Shown: positions 9,955 to 20,485 of the stretch, in pieces
Layout: every line of letters starts with the position of its first letter
Numbering within the stretch: the stretch's first letter is position 1
Source of the DNA: Gamsiella multidivaricata
Taxonomy: Eukaryota; Mortierellomycota; Mortierellomycetes; Mortierellales; Mortierellaceae
Direction of reading: 5' to 3'
Assembly (NCBI RefSeq): GCF_025024155.1
Contig: NW_026251856.1
Span: forward strand, 1 to 37,297
Length of the DNA: 37,297 nucleotides
Notes under the pieces: model-generated
What the model saw: the letters and a program-made list of their open reading frames with translations, nothing else
The model's database searches: none
Told to the model about the DNA's origin: nothing
Position numbers and translations under genes: made by a program

Positions 9955-11109
9955 TTGGAGGTTCATCATCATCACTGTTTCCACTAAGGAAGTCGACAGT
10001 TGTTGCCAGTTCGCCCGGACGTGCCTTTCGTTTTGATTGCCTTCCTGGTGGATTTTTTGGTTCCTATAATAGGGATAAAAGTAAACGATAGCATTGTCAG
10101 ATATTTACTTTCTCAGCTACATCTCAGCAGGCCGTAGAGCCGTAAAGCCACAACTTACATCGTCGCGACCCCTGGCTTTGTATCTATGAGTTGTAGGCGA
10201 TAATTGAGAATCGTAAGCAGTCAGTCAGTACTGAGCCCGAACAATGATGTACTTTTCTAGCAGTATGATCTTTGAAACATACTTGAATGGCATGGGAACT
10301 GGTGCCTTCGCGACCGCAGGTGGCGGTAGCAGTTGCAGGGTTGAAAGGTCCTCGGTTGGATGGGTGTTATCAACCTTGATGGAAATGAGTTGCTCATCTA
10401 TCATGTCAAGTAATAAAAAAAAAAAGCGTCATTAGTCGGGGCTATGTTCGCTAACAAGAGCCTTCGTCTGCAGCCAGTGCCGATATCTCAAAGCGATGCA
10501 CGCTTATTTACGTACATTCCATATTCTGCAGGTCCGATTTGATCTGCACAAGTTCGTCTCGAGGATCCACGATATGCTGATAATCCGCCAAACCGCCAAA
10601 CCTCACTGTCTTTGGGATCGCGCCAACCATCTCAAATCGATACTCTGGTTCTTCGTCTTCATCGTACGGTTCGTCCGCTTCTGTTGGCGCACGATATGGC
10701 GGAAGAGATCGTTGTGTTCCTAGGGGGCGCTTGACTCTGTATCTTTTGGTGGCCTTCATGAGCAAGTTTGGGGTCGAGATGGTCTCCCCTTGAATGGGTA
10801 TTGAAAATGGATCCTTGATTCTGTACCGAAGGTCCAGTGGTGCCCCTCCATGATATGCCTATTGGAAATCCATGACATGATTGGGGAGTATCTGCGAGAG
10901 TGAGTTCGGGATGCGGTATGTGCCGGTGTGCTGCCATGTTCCCCCTACACCTCGTGAAAAGTACTTGCATTCGCTATGGCCTGATCTCCTCCTAGGGCTT
11001 CCTTGACTTTGTCGAGATTCTGCACATGTCCTGGGAACTCGACAGAGAAAATCTTTGTGTCCGGTACAGATTGAATGTCGGCAAACTTTGCTTTTGGTGT
11101 CGTCTCCAT
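9950..11109 (-). CDS. Short TFIIIC Tau95/Sfc1/GTF3C5-like subunit (5 exons)
   Basis: Model: 11109..10951, 10858..10516, 10397..10283, 10183..10159 (a 25-nt microexon), 10063..9950, giving 251 aa. All junction phases agree. The N-terminus has IFSVEFPGHVQNLDKVKEAL, the hallmark (V-E-Y/F-P-G..N.DK..E.LGG) of the largest Tau95-type TFIIIC subunit. LDLRYRIKDPFSIPIQGET and NLLMKATKRYRVK follow, matching the region that forms the triple beta-barrel with Tau55/GTF3C6. TFIIIC binds tRNA gene promoters and recruits TFIIIB. Known family members are about 450-650 aa with a second DNA-binding half. Here the protein passes the LQLLPPPA segment and then ends in a basic, acidic-tipped tail. The DNA-binding half is missing from this model. 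A longer N-terminus from an upstream in-frame ATG at 11241 is possible. Confidence 0.8.
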
Positions 11110-11333
11110 GACTACAAGGATCCTGGGCGGGTCGTAGGTGGTTTGTTTGGTGCACTTGCGACGCGTTATAGAGGGGCGACAGTGACCACGATTAATGTAG
11201 GTTCGTAAACACAAATGCGACTCTTTCTTTGGCGCCACCAATTTTACGCGTTTTTGGAATCACTTTGCCACTGCATTCATCTCTCTCATTTCCTCCCCAG
11301 ACCTTCTCAACTTTTGCTGTCCTTACTCAAGCC
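11110..11333. promoter_or_regulatory. Divergent promoter of the TFIIIC-like gene and PDS5
   Basis: 224 bp separate the two opposing start codons. The segment next to PDS5 is CT-rich (11275-11330). If the upstream ATG at 11241 is the real start of the TFIIIC-like gene, the shared promoter shrinks to about 90 bp. Confidence 0.45.
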
Positions 11334-14300
11334 ATGGTGACTTCAGGTCTTCGAGCACTGCAGTTCCGTCAGAAACTGACTGGAAACGCGGCTGAGTTGC
11401 TTAAGAAACTCAAGGTATTTATTTGTTCTCTCCCATGTTGAAAAGGTACTAGAGCTGTTGAAGTTTTATGATAACCTAGCCTCTGTATTCCGGTTTATAG
11501 GAACTGCATGAAGAGCTCAAGGCAATGGAGCAAGAAGCCGTTGATAAGACCTCGCTTTCGTCAGCCGCTAAGCAGCTCATTGATCCCTCTATTATAAACC
11601 ATAAGGACAAAGGTGTCAGGATCTACGCCGCTTGTTCTATTGCTGACATGCTCCGACTTTATGCGCCTGATGCTCCTTACACGAACAACAACCTCCAAGT
11701 ACGCAATCAGAAGCTGTTACTGTGTCTGAAGGCAGTACAGTTATTTTGACTACCTCTGTCTAATCACGTATTGCTGCCTTGTCTAATAGACCATCTTTAA
11801 ACTGTTTGTGAACGAGATGCGACACCTTCTCAACCTGGCAGGCCCTTACTTCAGCATGTATTTCTATCTCCTGGAATCGCTCTCGGTTGTCAAGAGCATT
11901 GTACTGATTACCGATCTCAAGAACGCGAATGAGCTCATGGTCGATTTATTCAGGAACATCTTTGACGACATTCGGTATGTATCTTCTGACAGACCCTTGA
12001 TTCGCATCATCCCTGTTGCAATACATGGCATCTGTATTAAACACGTACTTTTATTTCATCGTAAATCCGAAATAGGCCAGAGCAATCAAAAAATGTACAA
12101 ATCTGCATGTCCGAGCTTTTGCAGCACATTATCGATGAAGCGGATCAACTGCCTCAGGAGATCGTCGACATCATCCTTGCTCAATTCCTTCACAAGCAAA
12201 AATTCGATAACCCAGCAGCATACCGACTTGCCTGTGATTTGGGCAACAACTGCGCGGAAAAACTTCAGAGATATGTGTTCCAGTACTTTTCAGATGTCAT
12301 CTCGGTCGCAGGCAACGGAGAGCTCAGCTCAAAGGATCTGTCAGACTTCAAGACTGTGCACCACCTGGTTGTCGAGATCAATAAGGCAGCGCCAGCGCTC
12401 CTACTGAACGTCATTCCGCAACTTGAAGAGGAACTGAAGGTATGTGTATTGCATTTTTTACCGCGTCATTACTCTAGGATTAATGGGCCATCCTCATTGA
12501 TAACAACTTATTTTCCTATCGCACAAAGGTATCTGACATTACAATCAGGACATTGGCAACAAAATCTTTGGGCGAAATGTTTGCGGAGAAAACATCCCAG
12601 CTAGCTACGCAATATGAGTCAACATGGAAGGCGTGGCTGCAGAGGCGCAACGATAAAGCTACACAGGTCCGAATTGTCTGGATTGAATCACTTGTGGACC
12701 TGATTAAGATGCATGGCCATCTGGGAAAAGAGCTGAGTGGTAAGCAATCTGGAAATAGAGAGAATATGGTACGCTACCCTGGATTATCTCGCACCCATTT
12801 TTTCAGCATCTTCTGACACGCCAGGATTGATTTTATAGAGGGACTCGCCGAAAAGCTGGTAGACCCGGACGAAAAGGTGCGCGCCGTAGCCTGCAAAGTT
12901 ATTGGAGAGTTTGACTACGAGACCAGTCTCCACCATATTCAGAAGAATACTTTGATCCAAGTCGGCCACCGATGCAGAGACAAGAAAGTATGTGGACTTT
13001 GTCGACTGCAGCTGTGGAGTAACTATGCTGGAATACACATGGTAGTATACTGATTTTCATTATTTTTTTCTCTCTTAGAAATCAGTGTCGAAAGAGGCCA
13101 TCCATACACTTTCCATTCTTTATAACCAAGCATACCCTGAGATGTATGTATCACCGCACTGCTGTATCCTACGCTTTCGTACATCTCTCTTGCATTTGAC
13201 GCCATGTTTAATATTCGTTCACATCAATACAGTGAGATCGGAGCGCAAGCCAGTATTTCTCAATTTGCTTGGATGCCCTCTGCGATTTTGCACGCAGTAT
13301 ATGTTAATGATAACGAAATCTTGTAAGTAATCCATCATCATGAAGCGGTAATTCTATTGTGGCCTTCAGATCGAAGATCTTGACTTTTCTTCTGATCAAT
13401 TTTTAGCTCATATGTCGACAACGCGGTTTACACTACATTGTTCCCACCTCATGGAAGTGCTGCATCAAGGACACAACGTCTTCTTACTACGTTCTCTGCT
13501 CTGGATGACAAAGGACGGACAGGATTCCTCTCTGTTCTCCGCAGAAGCGTCGAGTAATGAATGATCTTTGTATATGTGTCGCTACAATATGTTTGTAACT
13601 GGAGGCATTATATACTAACTATGGTCTATGCGATATTATTTGCATCAATAGCGCGAGACGTTACATGAACGTGTTCCTGCAACTGCTAAAAGCTCGGGAG
13701 GTGAGGTCTTAAATTCTTTGCGGTGCCTTTGCAACTGATATTGCGACACCTTCAAGACTGAGATTTTATCCTGTACCAATTTGACAGGCATCTCCAATCG
13801 CAAGCACGGATTCGGACGAAATCGAAAAGAAATTGGGCGTTGTCATCAAGATCCTTTGCGGTATGCTACTTCCAGGGTCATTGACGCCGAAAATGAAGGA
13901 CCTCCAGCTCGAATTCATTCTAACATCCCCTGCAATCGACCAGATCGCTTGCCAGATCCGATCAAGAGCTCATTACTACTTCATAAATATGCACAGCTAC
14001 ACGATGAAAAGTTTTTCAAGTCGATATCGGACTGCATGAACTCGCAACTCTCTCTAAAGGAGATCAAGAAAGCAGCTGTAAGCTATCATCAGTCTTATTG
14101 AACGTATCAATGTCGCTTCTATTTTTTCCTTTATTAATATAAATTATTAATATAATTGGTTTCACTACGCCTTTTTAGAAAGAAACACTTTCGCGAATTG
14201 GAGATGTCGCTCCACCAACGTTGGAGGTGTTTTCAATTCTTATTCAAAGGATCAGTTTGACTCTAGTGAATTCGGAAATTCTTTCAGAGCTGATCAGGAA

Positions 14301-16850
14301 TATCCGCGAGAGTGATGAATTCCGAGAAGTCGCTGGAGAACTGCTGCGGTCAATTTCACTTATCATTCCCGCCATCTTTAAGGATCATTTGGCAGAAATC
14401 GTGTTCTTGCTTCGCGATCCCGAGTTTGCAGGCGCCTCCGACTCTCTATACACATTGTCGGAATTCGCAAAGCAGTTCCCAAAGTCGGTGCCAGCAGATA
14501 CAAAAGCCAAGGAAACGCTTCATTCATTCCTTGAATCTGGAACTGTCGTGCAGGCGACCCATGCTACCATTATCCTCGCCAGCATACCCAACAATGACAA
14601 GATGTGCAAAGAGATCGTGGACACCATCGTCGACAGGCTGTTGATATCCTCAACACGACTGCTGAAGGATCTGGCTATTCTATCGCAGTTTGTATTGTAC
14701 TCGCCTCAGATCTTTGAGACAGTCGGCAGCTCTATAGTATCGTTCATTATCAAGAGGTTACTCATGACGAACACATTGGAGCAGGAGGTAATGCGGTTGC
14801 CAACGTCGCGCTTGTGCGCGGTGTGCAAATTTATGGTTATAGTTAACTAACGTATATTTTTTTTATTCTTTTTAATTCTTTGTGCACTATAGACCGTGTA
14901 CGAACCGACAGAGGACTGGGTTGATAAGCAGGATCTGGACGAATATTCACTATCAAAGGTATGCATTTTGAGTTCTTCCTCGAAAAAGATGTGTGTTTTC
15001 GGAAAGAATTATGAGCTGACATCCAAGTTGTGCGACACTACTAGATTATGGGCCTTAAGGTATTGGTCAACCGAGCCATTGTATTACACGACAGCGATCC
15101 AACATTAGCACAAGATGCTGTACGTCCCGTCTTCAAACTGCTCTGGACTATTATTAGCCAGGAAGGAGAGATCGTGGATGAAAAGAATACCAAGTAAGTC
15201 GTAGTATCCATGATGACATGAATATAAATATGTCGTGAACGACCTCAAAAGCAAGATTTTTCATTTAACAGCTTATGCGTCTGAACACAATAGTGCTGTG
15301 CTGAAAAGCCATTTGAGACTGAATGCTGCTCGCTTTGTAATAAAGCTGACGCGCAACAGGCCCATGTACGAGAAGATGGTGTCGGTGTCTGATTATAGCC
15401 GTCTGGCACTCGTTATTCAGGATACCGTATTCCGGGTCCGCCATGGACTGGCGAGTCGCATCATGAAGTACCTTCGCGCACAGGAATTGCATATTCGGTA
15501 TCTGGCTGTGTTGATTCTGGCTGCCTATGAACCAGAGCTGGAGTGGAGACTGCAGATCCGTAGCTTCTTGATCCAGCAGTCGAAAAGCCAAAACAACGGT
15601 ACGTTTTCGATCTTCACTAACGGCTACACTGAGATCAATTTTCTCCGCTGTTTCCTGCTGACGTTTGAACTCCTTTGTGCATGCCAACTCCTATCAGATA
15701 GTAAGCTGATGCTGAACGAGCTGACGCTAGCCAGAGTGATGCATTTATTGGCAAACCACCCTGACTTTATCCTAAAGGATGAATCCGCACAAAATGGACT
15801 CGCAAATGGCCAGCCGGCACACTCTATCGAGGACTTGAACTTGTCTGCTAGGTAGGCGATCCTTTATTCTTGGGATGTTACCGATCTGGGTAGCATTTAA
15901 TATCGGAATGATCTTTCTAACTGCTCATCGTGAATGTCATAGGTACATTGAGTTTTATTTGGAGACAATGGCCAACTCTGAGAATGTCTCTCTGGTGTAC
16001 TACATCGCTTCTCTTCTGAAGACCGTTCGATTTGCCAACATTAACGAGCCTACACTGGTATGCTACATAGTCGCATAATTCGGGCGCAGCAGCCTCAAGT
16101 CGCTGTGTATCGTTTCATCGACTGACATGATCGGCAATGCTTATCTTTTGTGCTAGAATCTTTATGTCTTGAGCGACCTTGCTCAGTATCTGATTCAGGA
16201 GAGAAGTCGATCGCACAACTGGACATTGACCAGCTACCCTGGTCAGGTCAAGCTCCCTCGCGAACTGTTCATACCTCTCGATCAGAATGAACTATCAATT
16301 GAGGTATGTTCTCGCTGTCCCATTTAAAATGCACGTATGTTTAATTGCTTTATAGCAATACTCACTCAGCCAGAATACTCTGAATTGTGCATAGATTTCA
16401 ACAAGGTCCTATCTCCCTGAAGAGTGGATACGTGCTCGCGAACACAAAGCCGAGCGGAAACCCAAGACTATTGTCGATAGAAAGATTGGTCAGGCAGTCA
16501 AGCGTCGGTCAAGATCGCCATCCTCAATGGAAGAAGATGAGGTGGATGGTGCCGACAGAGACGAGAACATCTCTTTATCGGCCAGAGTTAAACGACCAAA
16601 GAAGACCAAAGTTGCTGAGCGCATCCCAGAGGAGCCGACAAGAAGGTGTCGTGGAATGAATTTTCTGTCTTTGGGCATGATCATATCACTTAGTTCTTTG
16701 TCCTATGCTGACACGTTCATTTCTTTTTTATCTTTATTTGTTTTTAATTCCTCAACTCGTGCTTGTAGGATGGCATCGAGGGCCGCCAAAGCTAAGACTG
16801 CGGTTTACAAGGACGCAGAAACTAGTGAAGAGGAGGAAGAGGAGGACTGA
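11334..16850 (+). CDS. PDS5: PDS5, cohesin-associated HEAT-repeat protein (about 21 exons)
   Basis: Model: 11334..11414, 11501..11698, 11790..11974, 12076..12439, 12529..12739, 12839..12987, 13079..13143, 13233..13322, 13407..13553, 13652..13700, 13788..13860, 13944..14077, 14179..14787, 14893..14958, 15045..15193, 15294..15598, 15698..15851, 15943..16057, 16157..16303, 16395..16645, 16769..16850. This gives 1207 aa, close to known Pds5 (about 1200-1400), with every phase consistent. Diagnostic blocks are HKDKGVRIYAACSIADMLRL, YAPDAPYTNNNLQ, SVVKSIVLITDL, DPDEKVRAVACKVIGEFD, ISQFAWMPSAILHAVYVND and MHLLANHPDF. The C-terminus is basic then acidic (TSEEEEEED). PDS5 binds Scc1 and Wapl on chromatin and controls cohesin release, acetylation and sister-chromatid cohesion. 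Intron 15599..15697 is 99 nt and open in frame, so its removal is less certain. Confidence 0.93.
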
Positions 16851-16889
16851 GTGAGGACAGGCAATATAAATCCATGAATTAGTTCAGAA

Positions 16890-16895
16890 AATAAA
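16890..16895 (+). terminator. PDS5 poly(A) signal
   Basis: AATAAA lies 40 bases after the PDS5 stop codon, a normal place for cleavage and polyadenylation. Confidence 0.55.
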
Positions 16896-17504
16896 AACTG
16901 TGCCCTCTATTCTTCTCCTCATTTTTAAATCCCAATGTACAACGACATCTCTAGCGATACAGTTTGGAGATAGCGCGAGGCGAGAGATCACGTCCTTTTC
17001 CTCCTTGGGCAAGATGTCAGGATTTGCAGCAGAAGAGAGAGAGAAATAGGAAACGTACTTGCGTGACTTCTCGTCTCGCTAGAAACGCGCTGACATCAGG
17101 CATATCTTTGACGCGAGTCGATTATCGCATACTATTGTATTCAATGCACTCCAAGCACAGTGCATCGGATGGTGCTAGAAAGAAAAGAGGTGTGAGTGAT
17201 AGCAGCGACATTGTCTTTTATCGACAGCAACTGCTAGTGCACATGCGATCCATCCCAGTTCTGACTCTACCTTCAGTCTTTACTCGCACACTTGCATTCA
17301 ACGGGAGCTGATCTCTCGAGAGACACGTTGGAAGAAACTATTAATCTGGTAAGAGTACTTCTACCGCATGCCACAATTTAAGCCCTCTACCATAGAAAAA
17401 TGGGCTGTAGTGCAGAAGAGCGATATACTCCCCTCTCAAGCTGACCAGCTAACGCGTGGAATGCTCGATAGCAACACAAAGAGGGCTCATTCACTCGTCT
17501 GTCT
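16896..17504. other. Intergenic boundary region, no firm gene
   Basis: This is where the housekeeping part ends. Some minus-strand frames can be spliced into a small protein (around 16936-17211), but no family was recognised and the joins are ambiguous, so no gene is called. A plus-strand frame from 16964 is Arg-rich and looks like a shadow. Confidence 0.35.
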
Positions 17505-17593
17505 GCATGGGGTTTTTGCACCTTTTTACTAGCCTCAGCATCATTGATGCTTCGCCTCAGACAGATAATGGTGTAAAAACATGTAACCCATGC
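17505..17593. repeat. Imperfect inverted repeat, hairpin or MITE-like
   Basis: Nested arms: GCATGGG (17505-17511) faces CCCATGC (17587-17593), and GTTTTTGCACC (17512-17522) faces GGTGTAAAAAC (17570-17580) with one mismatch. A perfect inner palindrome, AGCATCATTGATGCT, lies at 17537-17551. This could be a transcribed hairpin or a very small remnant of a terminal-inverted-repeat element. No target-site duplication is clear. Confidence 0.5.
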
Positions 17594-17689
17594 CTAGCAT
17601 ACCTCCTGGTACTGAAGGATGAGACGCGGTAGTACAGTTAATGTTTGGAGTATCCTAAATGGAGGAAAAGAACTATTCTGAAGCTGCGG

Positions 17690-17960
17690 ATGGGGTTTAA
17701 GTCTACTGAACAGGGAAATGCATCTGTACAGCCCAGCCTGGGTGGTCTTTACTCAGAGCGATTCCAAGGCCCTGAAAATAGTTTCACAAGGCCGCTGACC
17801 AGGGATTGTGAGCTGGTTAGCTGGACTGTATCTTCGAGGAAAGGGGAGGGACATTTGCGCTCCTTCGTACGGTGGCGGATCAGGGTCCTGTTGAAGCGCA
17901 GATCGCGCTAGGAACCGATACTCTATCTCTACAGGCGCCTGGGTATGACCTTTAGAGTTA
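17690..17960 (+). pseudogene. Degenerate SEL1-repeat remnant
   Basis: Three SEL1-like pieces in different frames: STEQGNASVQPSLGGLYSE (from about 17699), FHKAADQGL followed by a stop (about 17784-17812), and ADQGPVEAQIALGT (about 17877). Such ADQG..EAQ..LG spacing is typical of SEL1 repeats. Frameshifts and stops show it is dead. It probably derives from a kinase-SEL1 gene like those downstream. Confidence 0.6.
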
Positions 17961-18504
17961 CAGATGGTAGTTTACAAATACTGTTTGCATGTTACAGCGA
18001 TATATTTTGAACTCGCAACCGAATGCCTTCGGTATTCAACTGATGCCCCTCGTGTTTATAGTATAGCATATCTGCTTTGTCGACTCAAATGCATACACGT
18101 TTGCGGTACACAAATGACAGCCGTTGCTTCTACTGTCGAAGGCAAAGTCAGAGATGTTGGTTGAGAGGCAATGTTTTCCAGGGGAGAGCTTGGTTTAGGA
18201 TTAGACAAAAGTCCCCTCTTGCGCATGCTTTTTTCTTCTCTTTGTTCTTCCTCCCATTTCTCCTTTCTATCTCTACAGCACTTTATACATCCTCCCTACA
18301 CACTTGCTCTGTATTGCCCGCGGCAGCCACCCCTCGCTAACAACGTAGGTTTGGTACTTTGATGATTTGCTGGAGATGTCGCTCAACCCGAAGTTCCTTG
18401 GTCTAACAGGTGTCCAACACCGCTTGTTTGGCCAACTGCGTTCCTCGGTGTTAACCCACTATACAACACCTTCTTCGCCCACTCACCAAATCTCCCCTTA
18501 CAAG

Positions 18505-20227
18505 ATGGAAGGTATCATACTAGGAGAGAAAATAGGCCATGGAGGCCAAGCAGAGACCTTCAAGGCCAAGATCGGACGCGAGACTGTGGTGGTCAAGAGG
18601 TTCCTGAACCCCAAACATGAGGACTGTAGGTGCGAGGCGGCCATCTTCAAGCAGGTGTTCAACAGGTACATTGTCCAGTTCTATCATTTTCGAGAAGGCT
18701 AGCTGGTGATGGAGTATCTTGAGGGCGGCAGCGTATCATACGCTATTTCAAGTGATTCTATCTCGGGATGGGAACCCAGGATACTGATCGCGAAGCAGGT
18801 CTCGCCGGGTCTGACCTATCTCCACACCTTGGACATTATCCACTGTGACATCAAGAACGCCAATATCCTCCTCGACAAATATGAAATACTTTCTGACGGC
18901 TGATGAGCTAGAGAATGAGGATGCTCAACGCGATCTCGGTCACTTGTACATCGAGGAGCGCGGCGTAAAGCAGGACTATGCCAAAGCTATGGAGTGGTAT
19001 CTCAAGGCAAGCGATGCTATAGATCCGAGTGCCAAGTCCAACATCGGCATCATGTATTTTAACGGCCATAGCATTGAACAAGACTACGTTAAGACTATGG
19101 AGTGGTGTCTCGAGGCGAGTAATGGCGGATCGACAGACGCCAAGTACAGCATCAGTCATATGTACGATACTGGCTTTGGCATGAAGCAGGACTTTAGCAA
19201 GGCTATGGAGTGGTTTCTCAAGGCAGGCTATGCTGGACTAGCGTTGGCCAAGTATAGCATTGGGAGCATGTAACTTTCTGGGCTTGGTATACAGAAGGAC
19301 TTTGTCAAAGCTATAGAGTGGTCTGTCATGGCAAGTAACGACGGAGTGGTGGGGGCCAAGCACAACATCGGCGCCATGTATTACAGTGGCTTCGGCGTGG
19401 AGATAGACTATGCCAAGGCTATGGAATGATTTCTCGTGGCAAGCGATGGTGGGTTTGTCCTCTCCAAGTACATGGTCGGTCTCATGAATCGCGATGGCCG
19501 TGGCGTAGGGAAGGATTACACTAAGACTACGGAGTGGTATGTAAAGGTAAGCGACGCATGAGATCTAGACGCCAACCTCAATATTGGATACATGTACCAC
19601 CATCGCCTCGGTGTGAAGCAGGACTTTTATAAGGCGATGGATTGGTATCTCAAATCAGGCAGTGGCAGATCGACAGATGCCAAGTTAAACATCGGCTACA
19701 TGTGCTATGAGGGGATCGGCATGGAACTAGACTATCCCGAGTCAACGGAGTGATTTCTCAAGGTGAAAGAAAGTGGGAGCATCCAGGCCCTATACTGCCT
19801 CAGCAACATGTACGGCAGCGGGCTGGGGATGAATAAAGATCTGCTGATGGCCGTCGAGTGCTATCAGAAGGCATACCAAGAAGATGAGAGCATTAACGGC
19901 GTGGGATTGGACGATGACGACAGACAAGCTCAACTGGAGGCTGTGGAGTGGTTTCAAAAGACATCTGCAGATGGATTTCTCCCAGCATATCATCTGCCGG
20001 CAGAAGCATACTTCAACGAATTTTTTGTCAGTAAGGACGGCTTCGAGGCAGAGGCATGGGCCTGCAAAGCGGTTGAGGGAGCAGATTCCTGGGCAAAGAT
20101 AAAAGCAGGGAAGGAGTTCTGCGAGACAGGAGGCAGGCACCAACGCATTCGAAAGCGCGGTCGAGTGCTGCAAGGCTGCAAGAAGATTCTAAGGGATGTA
20201 GACAGGTTGCATAGGATCGAAGAATAG
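18505..20227 (+). pseudogene. Kinase-SEL1 pseudogene with several in-frame stops
   Basis: It begins MEGIILGEKIGHGGQAETFK, a protein kinase N-lobe with a Gly-rich loop and a VVVKRF lysine. After a TAG (18700-18702) it continues in the same frame as LVMEYLEGGSV and HCDIKNANILL, the catalytic loop with HRD read as HCD. A frameshift then deletes the rest of the kinase (no DFG, APE or C-lobe) and leads straight into about ten SEL1 repeats, for example VKQDYAKAMEWYLKASDA. The SEL1 frame is intact except for single-codon stops: TAA at 19271, and TGA at 19427, 19559 and 19751, two of them where the repeats have Trp (EWFL). The end is TAG at 20225-20227, followed by AATAAA. The family is a fungal kinase-SEL1 fusion. 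The inactivation looks recent because the repeats are otherwise well preserved. Confidence 0.8.
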
Positions 20228-20485
20228 ATGACAATAAATATATGACGCAGATCTCAAAAACGACGTCCATTGGTTTTCTTGCGACACGCGCGTCCATTGA
20301 CGAGGGGGATCGTCGCGCAATATGAGCTAAACAGATCCTGGATAAACTGCGTCTTTGATTGAGCGCATTTCTTTGGGGTCGTATCAAGTTCTGCATATCC
20401 CTGTACCCAACGATGCTTCTTGGTCAGTTCGGAAATCCCTTCTCTTTTATTGGTATATGTATAGAGGCAACTCAATATGGGTCCT
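20228..20485. other. 3' region of the first pseudokinase gene
   Basis: This lies between two tail-to-tail genes. On the minus strand it holds a conserved frame (KREGISELTKKHR, then QGYAELDTTPKKCAQSK) that is almost unchanged in the second copy at 28107-28330. It may be an extra C-terminal exon (a GTAAAG donor overlaps the stop codon region) or simply duplicated 3' UTR. Confidence 0.4.

Noticed and set aside
16886..17211. Possible small spliced minus-strand gene (pieces MSLLSLTPLF, ALCLECIEYN, FLARREVTQ, EEKDVISRLAL)
   Set aside because: The pieces read protein-like, but several splice solutions are equally possible, one frame has a stop, and no family was recognised. It would also overlap the PDS5 3' UTR.
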